NCBI GenBank assembly: GCA_011045925.1
Contig: DSBS01000046.1
Coordinates: 1 to 28,009 of the forward strand
DNA: 28,009 nucleotides
Direction of reading: 5' to 3'
Origin: Candidatus Woesearchaeota archaeon
GTDB taxonomy: Archaea > Nanobdellota > Nanobdellia > Woesearchaeales > JASKKU01
Positions 1 through 6,874 of this stretch are shown piece by piece. Positions within the stretch are counted from its first letter, which is position 1. Each line of letters opens with the position of its first letter. The position numbers were made by a program, and so were the translations under genes. A model generated the notes under the pieces. It did no database searches. It saw nothing but the letters and a program-made list of their open reading frames with translations, and was not told where the DNA came from.

Positions 1-231
1 AAGCTCTATCTCATCCTTGCTAAAGGTCCCTCCGCAAGCAAGCCTGCTTTTCAGGACCTTAGCCAGTTCCTTGACATCTATGCTTTCTGCCTCTATCCCC
101 TTGATAACCGTACAGATTTTTCCAAATCGTCTCTTCTCAGTATAGATCCGGATTTCTAGGTTTTCCTTTGCTATTGTTCCACATACACAGAGCTCCTTGG
201 GGAGTCCGCATGTCGTGCATATATCACTCAT
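1..231 (-). CDS. eif1: translation initiation factor aIF1 (SUI1 family), 3' end cut by window
   Basis: Read on the minus strand from an ATG at 231. The first 77 codons begin MSDICTTCGLPKELCVCG and continue through IRIYTEKRRFGK and a CGGTFSKDEIEL stretch; the stop lies outside the window. The N-terminal CxxC...CxC cluster followed by the SUI1 fold (basic loop 'EKRRFGK', later 'CGGTF') is typical of archaeal aIF1, which binds the small ribosomal subunit and enforces start-codon fidelity. The ATG overlaps the uL29 stop as ATGA (228-231), so the gene is translationally coupled to the ribosomal operon. Its place directly after uL29 is the normal archaeal gene order. Family assignment is firm; the C-terminus cannot be judged. 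Confidence 0.95.
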   Translation of the reverse strand, partial: MSDICTTCGLPKELCVCGTIAKENLEIRIYTEKRRFGKICTVIKGIEAESIDVKELAKVLKSRLACGGTFSKDEIEL

Positions 232-437
232 TTGCTTTTTTGTTCGAATTTCGCATTAAGCAGCGTCTTTATTCTTGCTATATCTCTCCTTGAGTTTCTT
301 ATATCTGAAGCAACCTTCGAGTTGGTTGACGAAGCTCTCTGATTATTGAGCTTAACTAACTCCTGCTTAAGGCTTGACAGGCTTTTCTTAAGCTCCTCTG
401 CATCCATATCGTCGTATTTTCTCGAGCGTTTGCTCAT
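228..437 (-). CDS. rpl29: 50S ribosomal protein L29 (uL29)
   Basis: 69 residues, normal length for uL29. The sequence is a two-helix hairpin: a basic N-terminus (MSKRSRKYDDMDAEELKK), a helix LKQELVKLNNQRAS, a short turn and a second helix RNSRRDIARIKTLLNAK; the last part matches the conserved uL29 'IRxxRRxIARIKTLL' motif. uL29 sits beside the peptide exit tunnel next to uL23 and helps form the docking site for SRP. It overlaps uS3 upstream by 4 bases and aIF1 downstream by 4 bases, indicating coupled translation within the operon. Confidence 0.95.
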   Translation of the reverse strand: MSKRSRKYDDMDAEELKKSLSSLKQELVKLNNQRASSTNSKVASDIRNSRRDIARIKTLLNAKFEQKSK

Positions 438-1051
438 TTAGCCTCACCTTCACTTTTCTGCTTAATGGAAACATCATCCGGAAGATTAACTCCCGGGGGC
501 AATATTTTTACAACAACACCAATTATGCCTGCCTTAAGGCTTGCAACACTAATGTTCTTTTTTACAAGCGTCTGGGCAGGGTTGCCGCACTTTTTGAGGT
601 AGCCTTTTGAGACTCTCCATGTCCTTGCCCTGGCTCCTGGAATCTTTCCTGACAATACAACCTCAACTCCACGCGCACCGGCTCTCATAATCTTATCAAT
701 TGTCTTATGCATTGCTGACTTAAAGCCGTTTGGGCCAAACCTCTGAAGCGAAACCACAATGCCTTCAGCCATGATTTTTGCATCAAGGAAAGGGTTCTCT
801 ACTTCAAGCACTTCTATCTCTGGATTTTCAAGCCCAAACTTTTCCTTAAGCTCATCTGAAAGGGAAACAATATTTTTTCCTTTTCTGCCTACAACCAGCC
901 CGGGCATGGAAGAAGAAAGTATTACTTTCTCGCCAAGCGGAGTCCTCTTAACCTCAACAGATGAAATTCCTGCATTTGGAAACTTATTGAAGATGTATTC
1001 TCTTATTCTGAATAGGTTTACATTATTCTTTACAAAGGTGCGCTCAATCAT
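434..1051 (-). CDS. rps3: 30S ribosomal protein S3 (uS3)
   Basis: 205 residues. A type-II KH domain is visible in the N-terminal half, with the RNA-binding loop GLVVGRKGKNI at about residues 51-61. The C-terminal half has the S3 signature GARGVEVVLSGKIPGARART (about 124-143) and ends in the shortened archaeal form with a KILPPGV motif. uS3 lies at the mRNA entry channel of the small subunit. It overlaps uL22 (1048-1051) and uL29 (434-437) by four bases each. Recognition is from conserved motifs and operon position. Confidence 0.97.
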   Translation of the reverse strand: MIERTFVKNNVNLFRIREYIFNKFPNAGISSVEVKRTPLGEKVILSSSMPGLVVGRKGKNIVSLSDELKEKFGLENPEIEVLEVENPFLDAKIMAEGIVVSLQRFGPNGFKSAMHKTIDKIMRAGARGVEVVLSGKIPGARARTWRVSKGYLKKCGNPAQTLVKKNISVASLKAGIIGVVVKILPPGVNLPDDVSIKQKSEGEAK

Positions 1052-1878
1052 TTTTTCTCGCCTCTTGTGGCTTGTTTATCATCATTAGTTTTTGATTCTG
1101 CCTGTTCTTTTTCTGGTTTTTCCGTCTCTTTTTTAGGCCCAGGCTTTTCTTCTTTTTTGATTTCCTGCGGCTTAGGTTGCGGCTTTTCTTCAGCCCTGGC
1201 TTCGGGCTTTTCAGCTGCCTTTTTTTTCGGTTTTTTCATGCCTGCCTTCGGCTCTTGCTTGGGCTTTTCTTCAGCCTTGCTTTTCTCTGAAGGCTCTGGC
1301 TTTTCCAGCTTTGTTTCCTCTTTTGCCTCTTGCTTTGGCACCTTTTCTTCTTTTTTTAATAGGTTTTCTTTTTGCTGTTTTGGCTGTTTTGGCTGCTCTG
1401 TCTTCTTCTGCCTTGGTTGCTTTCTTGTTTTTCCTTCTCTTTTAGCTCCTTCCCTTTCAACAAGAATGGCCTGAAGATGCGTGCTCTTAGCTGTCCTGCC
1501 TCTCTTTCTTCCGTACTTTGGCCTTCCTGTGCCTTTGTCTGCGCAGATTAGCCTAATCTCAAGGTCTTCTTTACTCAGCCCTTTCAGGGATGCATTTGCC
1601 TCTGCATTCTTGAGAAGCTTAATGAAGTACCCGGCTGCCTTCTGCGGAAACCTGCCAGCAGCAATCGTTCTCTTATGGCCAATTGCACGCCCGTATCTTT
1701 TAAAAGCTACTGCAATCTCTTTTTTTACAATGCCTTCAAGGAGAATATAAGCTCTTATGAGTGGCTTGTTCCTGATAAACCTTGCAATCTCAACGCTTTG
1801 CTTAAGCGAGACTGGCACATTGTCAATTCTTGCTTTTGCATAGCTTTCCTCTTCCTTGATTTTAAGCTTGTAGTTCAT
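1048..1878 (-). CDS. rpl22: 50S ribosomal protein L22 (uL22) with long charged C-terminal extension
   Basis: 276 residues; archaeal uL22 is normally about 150. Residues 1-143 are a complete uL22: KARIDNVPVSLKQSVEIARFIRN at the N-terminus, the tunnel-lining beta-hairpin region with CADKGTGRPKYGRKRGR (about 112-127), and THLQAILVERE. Residues about 144-276 are almost entirely Lys, Glu, Pro, Gln and Ala, with short imperfect KPE/EKP/KEEKP units and no hydrophobic core, so the tail is expected to be disordered. The tail is in frame with no second start and ends in a stop overlapping the uS3 ATG, so it is not a sequencing-frame artefact visible here. The ATG at 1878 lies 16 bases after uS19. What the tail does is unknown. 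Confidence 0.95.
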   Translation of the reverse strand: MNYKLKIKEEESYAKARIDNVPVSLKQSVEIARFIRNKPLIRAYILLEGIVKKEIAVAFKRYGRAIGHKRTIAAGRFPQKAAGYFIKLLKNAEANASLKGLSKEDLEIRLICADKGTGRPKYGRKRGRTAKSTHLQAILVEREGAKREGKTRKQPRQKKTEQPKQPKQQKENLLKKEEKVPKQEAKEETKLEKPEPSEKSKAEEKPKQEPKAGMKKPKKKAAEKPEARAEEKPQPKPQEIKKEEKPGPKKETEKPEKEQAESKTNDDKQATRGEKK

Positions 1879-1894
1879 TTATTGCACCATCCGA

Positions 1895-2272
1895 TTACTT
1901 AACTGAGGCATGGGCTGTGGATTTTGTTGCTCCAATCCCAGGTGAATTATGCTTTACTTGCTTTCTTGTTGGGACAAACTCTCCCAGCCGGTGGCCAAGC
2001 ATTTCTGATGTAACCTGAATCGAAACAAACTCCTTGCCGTTGTAAATGCCCAGTTTCTTCCCTACAAAAACAGGAAGGACTATCATATCACGGCAATGTG
2101 TTTTTACAAAGTCTTTCTTTTTGACCTTCTCAATAAGCCTTTTCTCAGCTTCAGTAAAACCTCGGTTTATTTTTCTTCTCTCTCTTGAAGCAAGAAGCTG
2201 GGAAAACTCTTTTATGCTCATTGAGCTAAGCTCATCAAGTTCCTTTCCCCTGAATTGGATTTCTTTTGCCAT
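1895..2272 (-). CDS. rps19: 30S ribosomal protein S19 (uS19)
   Basis: 125 residues, in the archaeal range. Diagnostic segments are FRGKELDELSSMSIKEF at the N-terminus (archaeal/eukaryotic uS19 style), HCRDMIVLPVFVGKKLGIYNGKEF in the middle and the C-terminal EMLGHRLGEFVPTRKQVKHNSPGIGATKS. uS19 is in the small-subunit head and contacts the A-site finger and uS13. The gene starts with ATG at 2272, 10 bases after the uL2 stop. Confidence 0.97.
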   Translation of the reverse strand: MAKEIQFRGKELDELSSMSIKEFSQLLASRERRKINRGFTEAEKRLIEKVKKKDFVKTHCRDMIVLPVFVGKKLGIYNGKEFVSIQVTSEMLGHRLGEFVPTRKQVKHNSPGIGATKSTAHASVK

Positions 2273-2282
2273 GGTTAATCAC

Positions 2283-2996
2283 TCACTTTTTGCCTGTCCT
2301 CTTTGCGGCGATGTACCCAACCTTTCTTCCAGGAGGTGCATGCCTCGAGACTGGCTTGGCTTTTGACTTTCTTAAAGACCTCTTGTTTCCAAAAGGATGG
2401 TCTACCGCATTCATTGCACTTCCTGAAACCTTTGGCCAGTTTTTGTGCTTGTACTTAGCATAAAAGCCCTTTGTTCCAGCCTTAAGGAAAGGCTTATCCA
2501 CCCTTCCTGAGCCAGCAACTACGCCTATGGTTGCCCTGCAGTTCAGGCTGAAGACTTTCTCTTTCTTTGAAGGAAGCAAAACAACAGCATGTGATGCGTG
2601 CTTTGCGACAAGCTTGGCGCTTGAGCCGCCTGATCTGACAAACTTTCCGCCATCTCCTGGCCTTCCTTCAAGGTTGAAAAGGCTTGTTCCCTCAGGAACC
2701 TGCTTAAGCATAAGCACATTCCCGGGCCTTACCTGGTTTGGATCATAATAGGAAACAGCATCTCCCTCTGAAATGCCCTGAGCTGCTATATGGGCGAATT
2801 TTCTTCCGTTAAGAGCTACCTTAACCAAAGGAGCCGAATGAGACCTGTCATCAAAGATTTCCTTAATCGTTACTGAAAAAGGTTGTGTCCCCTGTTCGAG
2901 GGGGATATACTTTGCCTCTTCCTTTGCCCAGAACCGGGGGTATTTGTATAGCGATGATCCCGAACCCCTTCTTTGAGCAATTATCCTTTTTCCCAT
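2283..2996 (-). CDS. rpl2: 50S ribosomal protein L2 (uL2)
   Basis: 237 residues, matching archaeal uL2. It begins MGKRIIAQRRGSGSSLYK, has the SH3-like segment with IAAQGISEGDAVSYYD, and the universal C-terminal motif GSAMNAVDHPFGNKR (peptidyl-transferase-proximal, containing the conserved His) before VSRHAPPGRKVGYIAAKRTG. uL2 is needed for subunit association and peptidyl transferase activity. Spacing to uL23 is 16 bases. The functional His in VDHPFG is present, so the protein looks intact. Confidence 0.98.
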   Translation of the reverse strand: MGKRIIAQRRGSGSSLYKYPRFWAKEEAKYIPLEQGTQPFSVTIKEIFDDRSHSAPLVKVALNGRKFAHIAAQGISEGDAVSYYDPNQVRPGNVLMLKQVPEGTSLFNLEGRPGDGGKFVRSGGSSAKLVAKHASHAVVLLPSKKEKVFSLNCRATIGVVAGSGRVDKPFLKAGTKGFYAKYKHKNWPKVSGSAMNAVDHPFGNKRSLRKSKAKPVSRHAPPGRKVGYIAAKRTGKK

Positions 2997-3012
2997 CTTG
3001 CCTCACCTGAGT

Positions 3013-3261
3013 TTATACCAGCCCCAGCTTTGTAGCTATATCAAAAGCCGGGGTATCTTTCGAAATTGAAACAACAGCCCTCTTTTTTCCTTTAGGTGTT
3101 ATCATAATCCTTACTCCATCAACTTTTACCTTAAAGCTCTTTTCTACCTCGGACTTAACATCAGTCCTTGAGGCGCTAAACTCAACCTCAAACGCAATCT
3201 TGTTCTCTGTCTCAAGAAGCTTAATGTATTTTTCCGAGTTAATTGGTTTTATGAGAGTCAT
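3013..3261 (-). CDS. rpl23: 50S ribosomal protein L23 (uL23)
   Basis: 82 residues, typical of archaeal uL23. Motifs are IKPINSEKYIKLLETENKIAFEVE at the N-terminus, ASRTDVKSEVEKSFKVKVDGVRIMITPKGKKRAVV in the middle and a C-terminal FDIATKLGLV. uL23 forms the exit-tunnel docking site for SRP, whose SRP54 subunit is encoded in this window at 12258-13622. The gene starts 6 bases after the uL4 stop. Confidence 0.97.
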   Translation of the reverse strand: MTLIKPINSEKYIKLLETENKIAFEVEFSASRTDVKSEVEKSFKVKVDGVRIMITPKGKKRAVVSISKDTPAFDIATKLGLV

Positions 3262-3267
3262 TTTTTA

Positions 3268-4077
3268 TCACTTGAAAAGGTTTTTCTCCTCAATAACTTT
3301 AATTGCTGATTCAGTAAAGAGCGTGGCTCTCCCAGGCATTCCTCCGGGTGCAAGCAGCTCTACATTAAGCCTGTCAACCTGAACTACATCAACGCCAGGA
3401 ATATTTCTTGCGCTTTTGCTTAGCTCAGCCTCATTTCTTGAAACAACAATTAACAGGCTCTTTTTTCGCAGGTACCGTCTTCCCCGGGCTTTGCCCTTGC
3501 CTGCTCTTATGGTCTTTGGCTTCGCCCTGTTAAGGTCCGCGGAAAAGCCCAGCCTTGCCAGGGCTTCTGTAACCTGTTTTGTCTTGCTTAAAGACTCATA
3601 CTTTTCAGATATTACAAAAGGATAATTCTGAGGCACAAAGTGCCCTCTTGCTTCAGCAAGGCTTTTATCAATGGTTGCTGAAAGGGCTGCACGAATCGCT
3701 TTTCTTCTTTCTTTTGTGTTCAGCCGCCTTGCCCACTGCTTTTCTGACTTTGGAGGGTGAGCTCTTCTTCCCCCAACAGTGCCCGGAACCTGAGCGCCAA
3801 CCCAGTACATCCTGGTACCCCTTCTAACCAGAATCTTTCGGGGTATCCTCGATATTCCAAAGCCGTAAGAGCCTCTGTAATGCCTTCGCCTTCTTGACAA
3901 GTCGGGTGCATACTTCTTTCCAGCTAAGGGAGTTGCCCCATACCTTTGCCTGCCATTTGCTCTTATTGACTCAAAGGCCCTTTTTATCAGGTCCTGCCTG
4001 ACTGATTCTTGAAACTGCAAAGGCATTTCTATCTTGCCTGCTTCCTTGCATTCCAGGTCAAAAACGCTTAGTTTCAT
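3268..4077 (-). CDS. rpl4: 50S ribosomal protein L4 (uL4)
   Basis: 269 residues, in the archaeal uL4 range. Visible landmarks: KRAFESIRANGRQRYGATPLAGKKY near the N-terminus, the basic tunnel loop with RGSYGFGISRIPRK and GARAHPPKSEK-like GGRRAHPPKSEK, then KTIRAGKGKARGRRYLRKK and the C-terminal VDRLNVELLAPGGMPGRATLFTESAI. uL4 lines the exit tunnel with uL22. In bacteria L4 is the autogenous regulator of this operon; nothing in the sequence proves the same role here. It starts 14 bases after uL3. Confidence 0.97.
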   Translation of the reverse strand: MKLSVFDLECKEAGKIEMPLQFQESVRQDLIKRAFESIRANGRQRYGATPLAGKKYAPDLSRRRRHYRGSYGFGISRIPRKILVRRGTRMYWVGAQVPGTVGGRRAHPPKSEKQWARRLNTKERRKAIRAALSATIDKSLAEARGHFVPQNYPFVISEKYESLSKTKQVTEALARLGFSADLNRAKPKTIRAGKGKARGRRYLRKKSLLIVVSRNEAELSKSARNIPGVDVVQVDRLNVELLAPGGMPGRATLFTESAIKVIEEKNLFK

Positions 4078-4091
4078 TTTCTAAAACCTTC

Positions 4092-5075
4092 CTATTGGTT
4101 TGAGCCAAGGTCAATCATCTTTAGCTCGTAAGCCTCTGCCTTTTTTTGCCTAAGTGGCGCGGTAAGGACTACCGGCCTTTTGTGGGCGCCAAAAACAGAC
4201 CCTTTAATTAGCATATAAGGATTCTTAACCAAGCCGTAATGGAGATAACCTCCCTTTACATTTACCTTGCTTGGGTCATCTCCAAGTGCAACAACCAGCT
4301 TGTTGTGCTCGGTTCTCTGCTGTGCACCCATCTGCCCAGCCAGCGGAACCCTGTATGAAAAATGCCCCTTTGTCCCCCATGAGCCGAGAGATCCTGGCCC
4401 CCTTTTTGTTTTTTCTGCCTTGTGGCTTCTAAGGTCAACGCCAAACCTTTTTACAGGGCCCTGGAAGCCTTTTCCTTTAGTAACTGCGCGAACATCAACA
4501 AACTTGCCTGCAGAAACAAAATCCTTAGCAGAGATTGGCTTGCCAACCAGCGACTTAAGGTAATCAAGCTTTTCCTGAACGCTTTTACCACCCACTGCAA
4601 CTTCTAAAGTGTCTGGGGTCTTTTTATTGACAGAAGTGAGGCCAGGTTGTGTGTATATCACTGCTTTTATATCAATAATTCCTTCAAGCATTTCCGGGGT
4701 TATACTATCAAAGGAGCCCTTTTTCGAGTCTAAGAAAGGCATAAGCCTTTTTAGGTTTTTTCCGGAATCAACATAAATCTCCTTAAAGAGTTTTTTTCCA
4801 TTGTAAGTGTCTTTATAGAGCCTGACTGAAACGATTTTCACAGGAGGGCATTCTAAGATTGTAACAGGCAGTGAAATTAACTGCCCCTTTGTAAGAGAAT
4901 GTGCCCTATTGTCTTTTACATGAACAGAAGTCATGCCAACCTTGTAAGCAACAAACCCAAGAAGCCTGGGCTCAGCAACAGCCGGAAAGCTTCTTGCCCT
5001 TGCAACTACCCTTGAAGCCCTTTTTCTGGGCCAGTACTGCATTGTGCCCCTTCTGGGATGTCTCTTATTTGGCAT
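4092..5075 (-). CDS. rpl3: 50S ribosomal protein L3 (uL3), first gene of the operon
   Basis: 327 residues, normal for archaeal uL3. It starts MPNKRHPRRGTMQYWPRKRA, continues with LLGFVAYKVGMTSVHV, and has the conserved loop KGKGFQGPVKRFGV and RRGPGSLG-type KRGPGSLGSWGTKG (about residues 231-244) near the peptidyl transferase centre. The ATG at 5075 is preceded on the minus strand by AGAGGTTGA, a Shine-Dalgarno-like run about 9 bases upstream, which supports this start. It is the promoter-proximal gene; the leader upstream (5076-5190) is structured. Confidence 0.98.
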   Translation of the reverse strand: MPNKRHPRRGTMQYWPRKRASRVVARARSFPAVAEPRLLGFVAYKVGMTSVHVKDNRAHSLTKGQLISLPVTILECPPVKIVSVRLYKDTYNGKKLFKEIYVDSGKNLKRLMPFLDSKKGSFDSITPEMLEGIIDIKAVIYTQPGLTSVNKKTPDTLEVAVGGKSVQEKLDYLKSLVGKPISAKDFVSAGKFVDVRAVTKGKGFQGPVKRFGVDLRSHKAEKTKRGPGSLGSWGTKGHFSYRVPLAGQMGAQQRTEHNKLVVALGDDPSKVNVKGGYLHYGLVKNPYMLIKGSVFGAHKRPVVLTAPLRQKKAEAYELKMIDLGSNQ

Positions 5076-5091
5076 TTAAATCAACCTCTGA

Positions 5092-5140
5092 GAATCCTGT
5101 ATCAGAAATCCGCGTCTATAGCGGAATCCGGCAGGATTCC
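5092..5140 (-). promoter_or_regulatory. ribosomal operon leader with two mutually exclusive hairpins
   Basis: In plus-strand coordinates, 5123-5129 (GGAATCC) and 5134-5140 (GGATTCC) form a perfect 7-bp inverted repeat with a 4-nt loop. The segment 5132-5139 (CAGGATTC) is also a perfect 8-bp complement of 5092-5099 (GAATCCTG). Both pairings use the same central bases, so only one can form at a time. In the minus-strand transcript the distal partner ends two bases before the AGAGGT Shine-Dalgarno of uL3 (5084-5089). A third 5-bp hairpin (5109-5113 with 5121-5125) competes too. The pairings are read directly; a regulatory role is inference. Confidence 0.5.
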
Positions 5141-5211
5141 TTATCAGACGGTTAATGAATATGTGCGTAGCATATCCTTTGTCCGAAGTGCAAACCAGTG
5201 GATAGGGGGTT

Positions 5212-5222
5212 CATTTATAAAG
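5212..5222 (-). promoter_or_regulatory. candidate TATA box for ribosomal protein operon
   Basis: On the minus strand this reads GCTTTATAAAT, a good archaeal TATA box. Initiation about 25 bases downstream would fall near 5190, giving a leader of about 115 nt before the uL3 ATG that covers the alternative-hairpin element. Confidence 0.6.
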
Positions 5223-5275
5223 CTTTTTGTTTCTCCAGATTGGAAAACTAAGAGATTAAAGAAGCTGAGACAAAA

Positions 5276-5282
5276 TTTATAA
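5276..5282 (+). promoter_or_regulatory. TATA box for tRNA-Pro
   Basis: TTTATAA preceded by AAAA, centred about 28 bases before the tRNA 5' end at 5307, the normal archaeal spacing. It is about 55 bases from the oppositely oriented TATA of the ribosomal operon. Confidence 0.7.
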
Positions 5283-5306
5283 ACCGCACAGAAAAGCCTA
5301 GCCCCG

Positions 5307-5380
5307 CGGGGCTGTGGGGTAGCTTGGTAGCCTCCTACCTTGGGGTGGTAGTGACCCGGATTCAAATTCCGGCAGTCCCA
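5307..5380 (+). tRNA. tRNA-Pro (anticodon GGG)
   Basis: The acceptor GGGGCTG (5307-5313) pairs with CAGTCCC, followed by discriminator A at 5380. The anticodon stem is CTACC/GGTAG around loop TTGGGGT, giving anticodon GGG. The T-arm is CCGGA TTCAAAT TCCGG. No intron is present and CCA is not encoded, since a T-run follows at once. It decodes CCC (and CCU by wobble). Cloverleaf read by hand; D-arm boundaries are the least certain part. Confidence 0.93.
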
Positions 5381-5390
5381 TTTTTTTTTT
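5381..5390 (+). terminator. poly-T terminator of tRNA-Pro
   Basis: Ten consecutive T residues directly after the discriminator base, the usual archaeal oligo-T transcription stop. Confidence 0.75.
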
Positions 5391-5410
5391 AAGTTTGCAA
5401 AATAAACAAG

Positions 5411-5449
5411 TTTATATTCTTAATCTGAAATAGTTAAAAGTTAGGAGGT
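5411..5449 (+). promoter_or_regulatory. TATA box and strong ribosome binding site of DUF5654 gene
   Basis: TTTATATT at 5411-5418 is a TATA box. AGGAGGT at 5443-5449, seven bases before the ATG at 5457, is a near-perfect Shine-Dalgarno. This is one of only two genes in the window with both a promoter of its own and a full Shine-Dalgarno. Confidence 0.65.
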
Positions 5450-5456
5450 AATTACT

Positions 5457-5696
5457 ATGAACTCTCAGGTGGTTGAAAAGTTAGCTGCGCTCATTACTGC
5501 AGCCTTTGGGCTGGTTGCAGCCCTAGCATGGAATGATGCGATAAGGTCATTGTTTGCAGGGCCTTGCGGAGCTGAAGGAGCCGGGCCCTTGTGCGCGCTT
5601 TCTGGAGGAGGCCCATGGGTATACGCAGTGCTTGTAACAATCCTGGCAGTAATCGCAACAATCTGGATTGCCAAGGTTGCTGAGAAGCAGAAGTAA
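5457..5696 (+). CDS. small membrane protein, DUF5654 family
   Basis: 79 residues. Two hydrophobic segments are seen, about residues 8-27 (containing ALITAAFGLVAALAWNDAI) and about 54-73 (WVYAVLVTILAVIATIWIA), joined by a Gly/Cys/Pro-rich loop with two cysteines (GPCGAEGAGPLCALSGGGP). The N-terminal segment with AFGLVAALAWNDAI is the signature I associate with DUF5654, a family of small archaeal membrane proteins of unknown function. The start is fixed by a strong Shine-Dalgarno. It is monocistronic, flanked by tRNA-Pro and the AlkD-like gene. The strong ribosome binding site suggests high expression. Function unknown. Confidence 0.8.
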   Translation: MNSQVVEKLAALITAAFGLVAALAWNDAIRSLFAGPCGAEGAGPLCALSGGGPWVYAVLVTILAVIATIWIAKVAEKQK

Positions 5697-5746
5697 GCGG
5701 TTTTTAAGATGTTTTTTATTTTTAAAAGCAAAAAGCATTCCAATTA

Positions 5747-5763
5747 CAATATAATTATATAGT
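5747..5763 (+). promoter_or_regulatory. TATA box of AlkD-like gene
   Basis: ACAATATAATTATATAG gives overlapping TATA-like elements 25-35 bases before the ATG at 5787. There is no Shine-Dalgarno, which points to a leaderless mRNA. Confidence 0.55.
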
Positions 5764-5786
5764 TCAGTTTTTTCTTGGCTGCCTGT

Positions 5787-6524
5787 ATGAAAACAAATAA
5801 TTCCTGCCTTGGTAATCTTGAAAAAGAACTTGAAAAAAGAAGAAACCCAGAGAAAGCAGCAATCCTGCAGAGGTTCTTCAAGACTGGAAAAGGAGAATAC
5901 GGAGAAGGCGATATTTTCCTTGGGATTAATGTTCCAGAGCAAAGAAAGCTTGCTAAGCTTTTCCAAAACCTGGAAAGAAAAGAAATTCTGTTGCTTCTTA
6001 AAAGCAAGATTCACGAGAAAAGGCTTATTGCCCTGCTTATTCTTATTTTGAAGTTTGAGAAAGGAGGCAAAAAAGAAAAGCAAAATATTTTTACATTATA
6101 CCTGGCCAGCACAAAATACATAAACAACTGGGACCTTGTTGACTGCTCTGCTCCGAACATAGCCGGGAAGTGGCTTTTGGAAAGGCCAGAAAAAGAAAGA
6201 ACAAAAATCCTTAAGAGTCTTGCCTGCTCTGAATCTTTATGGGAAAGGAGAATTGCAGTCATTTCAACCCTTGAATTTATAAGACAAGGAAGTTTTGATG
6301 AAACATTAAGGCTTTGTGAAATCCTCATTGATGACAGGCACAACCTGATTCATAAGGCCAGCGGCTGGATGCTGCGTGAGCTCGGCAAAAGAGATCAGGC
6401 CCTTCTTGAGCAGTTCCTTGAACAGCACAAGAAAAGAATGCCAAGAACAATGCTAGGGTATGCTATTGAAAGGCTTGAGGAGAAAAAAAGAAAGCGTTTT
6501 CTAGAGAGCAGCAGGCCAAAATAA
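5787..6524 (+). CDS. AlkD-like DNA alkylation repair glycosylase (HEAT-like repeats)
   Basis: 245 residues from the ATG at 5787 (an in-frame TTG lies 12 bases earlier but is too near the TATA box). Signature segments: FFKTGKGEYGEGDIFLGI (about 30-47), YINNWDLVDCSAPNIAGKWL (about 111-130), WERRIAV (152-158), DDRHNLIHKASGWMLRELGK (182-201) and MPRTML. AlkD excises positively charged alkylated bases (3-methyladenine, 7-methylguanine) without base flipping, using a catalytic Asp and flanking Trp/Arg. The matching residues here appear to be D119, W115, R154 or R155, and W194 (positions by eye), so it looks active. Charged helical repeats throughout fit the HEAT-like fold. Monocistronic. Confidence 0.88.
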   Translation: MKTNNSCLGNLEKELEKRRNPEKAAILQRFFKTGKGEYGEGDIFLGINVPEQRKLAKLFQNLERKEILLLLKSKIHEKRLIALLILILKFEKGGKKEKQNIFTLYLASTKYINNWDLVDCSAPNIAGKWLLERPEKERTKILKSLACSESLWERRIAVISTLEFIRQGSFDETLRLCEILIDDRHNLIHKASGWMLRELGKRDQALLEQFLEQHKKRMPRTMLGYAIERLEEKKRKRFLESSRPK

Positions 6525-6533
6525 CAAAACACA

Positions 6534-6545
6534 ACTTTTTTAAAA
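6534..6545 (+). promoter_or_regulatory. TATA-like element before 77-aa gene
   Basis: CTTTTTTAAAAG, centred about 30 bases before the ATG at 6571, with no Shine-Dalgarno between them; consistent with a leaderless transcript. Confidence 0.5.
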
Positions 6546-6570
6546 GCCTGCCTAACCCATCCTGATTACA

Positions 6571-6804
6571 ATGGCATACGAAAAAGAACTTGACAAAGAG
6601 CTGTTTAAAACCGAGAGAGAATTCTTTAACTCCAAAATTGTTGTTTCTGTTATGAGCTACAATGAGGGAACCCCAAAGATTCAGATATCCAGGCTTAACA
6701 AGAATGATGACCAGTGGTCTTTCTCTAAGCTTGGAAGGCTTACCAGCGAGGAGTCTGCTGCACTTATAGAAATGATAAAAGAGGCAAGAGATCACCTTGC
6801 CTGA
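6571..6804 (+). CDS. small protein, possibly PC4-like single-strand nucleic-acid binder
   Basis: 77 residues: a charged N-terminal helix (MAYEKELDKELFKTEREFF), then alternating beta-like strands SKIVVSVMSYNEGTPKIQISRL and QWSFSKLGRLTSEESAALIEMI, and a final helix. The pattern 'Ixxxxxxx Pkixisrl ... W..sKLGRLt.eEa.alie.i' resembles the PC4/YdbC-type single-strand nucleic-acid-binding fold. That match is by eye only, so the function is a suggestion. ATG with a TATA-like element upstream and a T-rich stop downstream make this a monocistronic gene. It is well formed (own promoter, terminator, biased codons), so I am confident it is real. Confidence 0.7.
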   Translation: MAYEKELDKELFKTEREFFNSKIVVSVMSYNEGTPKIQISRLNKNDDQWSFSKLGRLTSEESAALIEMIKEARDHLA

Positions 6805-6828
6805 TTTTTTGATTTTTCCATTTTTTCC
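6805..6828 (+). terminator. T-rich transcription terminator
   Basis: Three T-runs (six, five and six T) directly after the TGA of the 77-aa gene, a typical archaeal oligo-T terminator. Confidence 0.6.
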
Positions 6829-6874
6829 AGGTTCTAAGGTTTTAAGGAATTTGTGTAATTAGATAAAATAGAAG

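Noticed and set aside
1067..1474. Long plus-strand open reading frame across the uL22 tail region
   Set aside because: It is a shadow of the Lys/Glu/Pro-rich minus-strand codons; the predicted product is only Ser/Phe/Gly/Cys-rich and has no start signal.
5158..5175. Inverted repeat ATATG...CATAT in the operon leader
   Set aside because: Only five AT-rich pairs; kept out of the regulatory call because chance is a good explanation.
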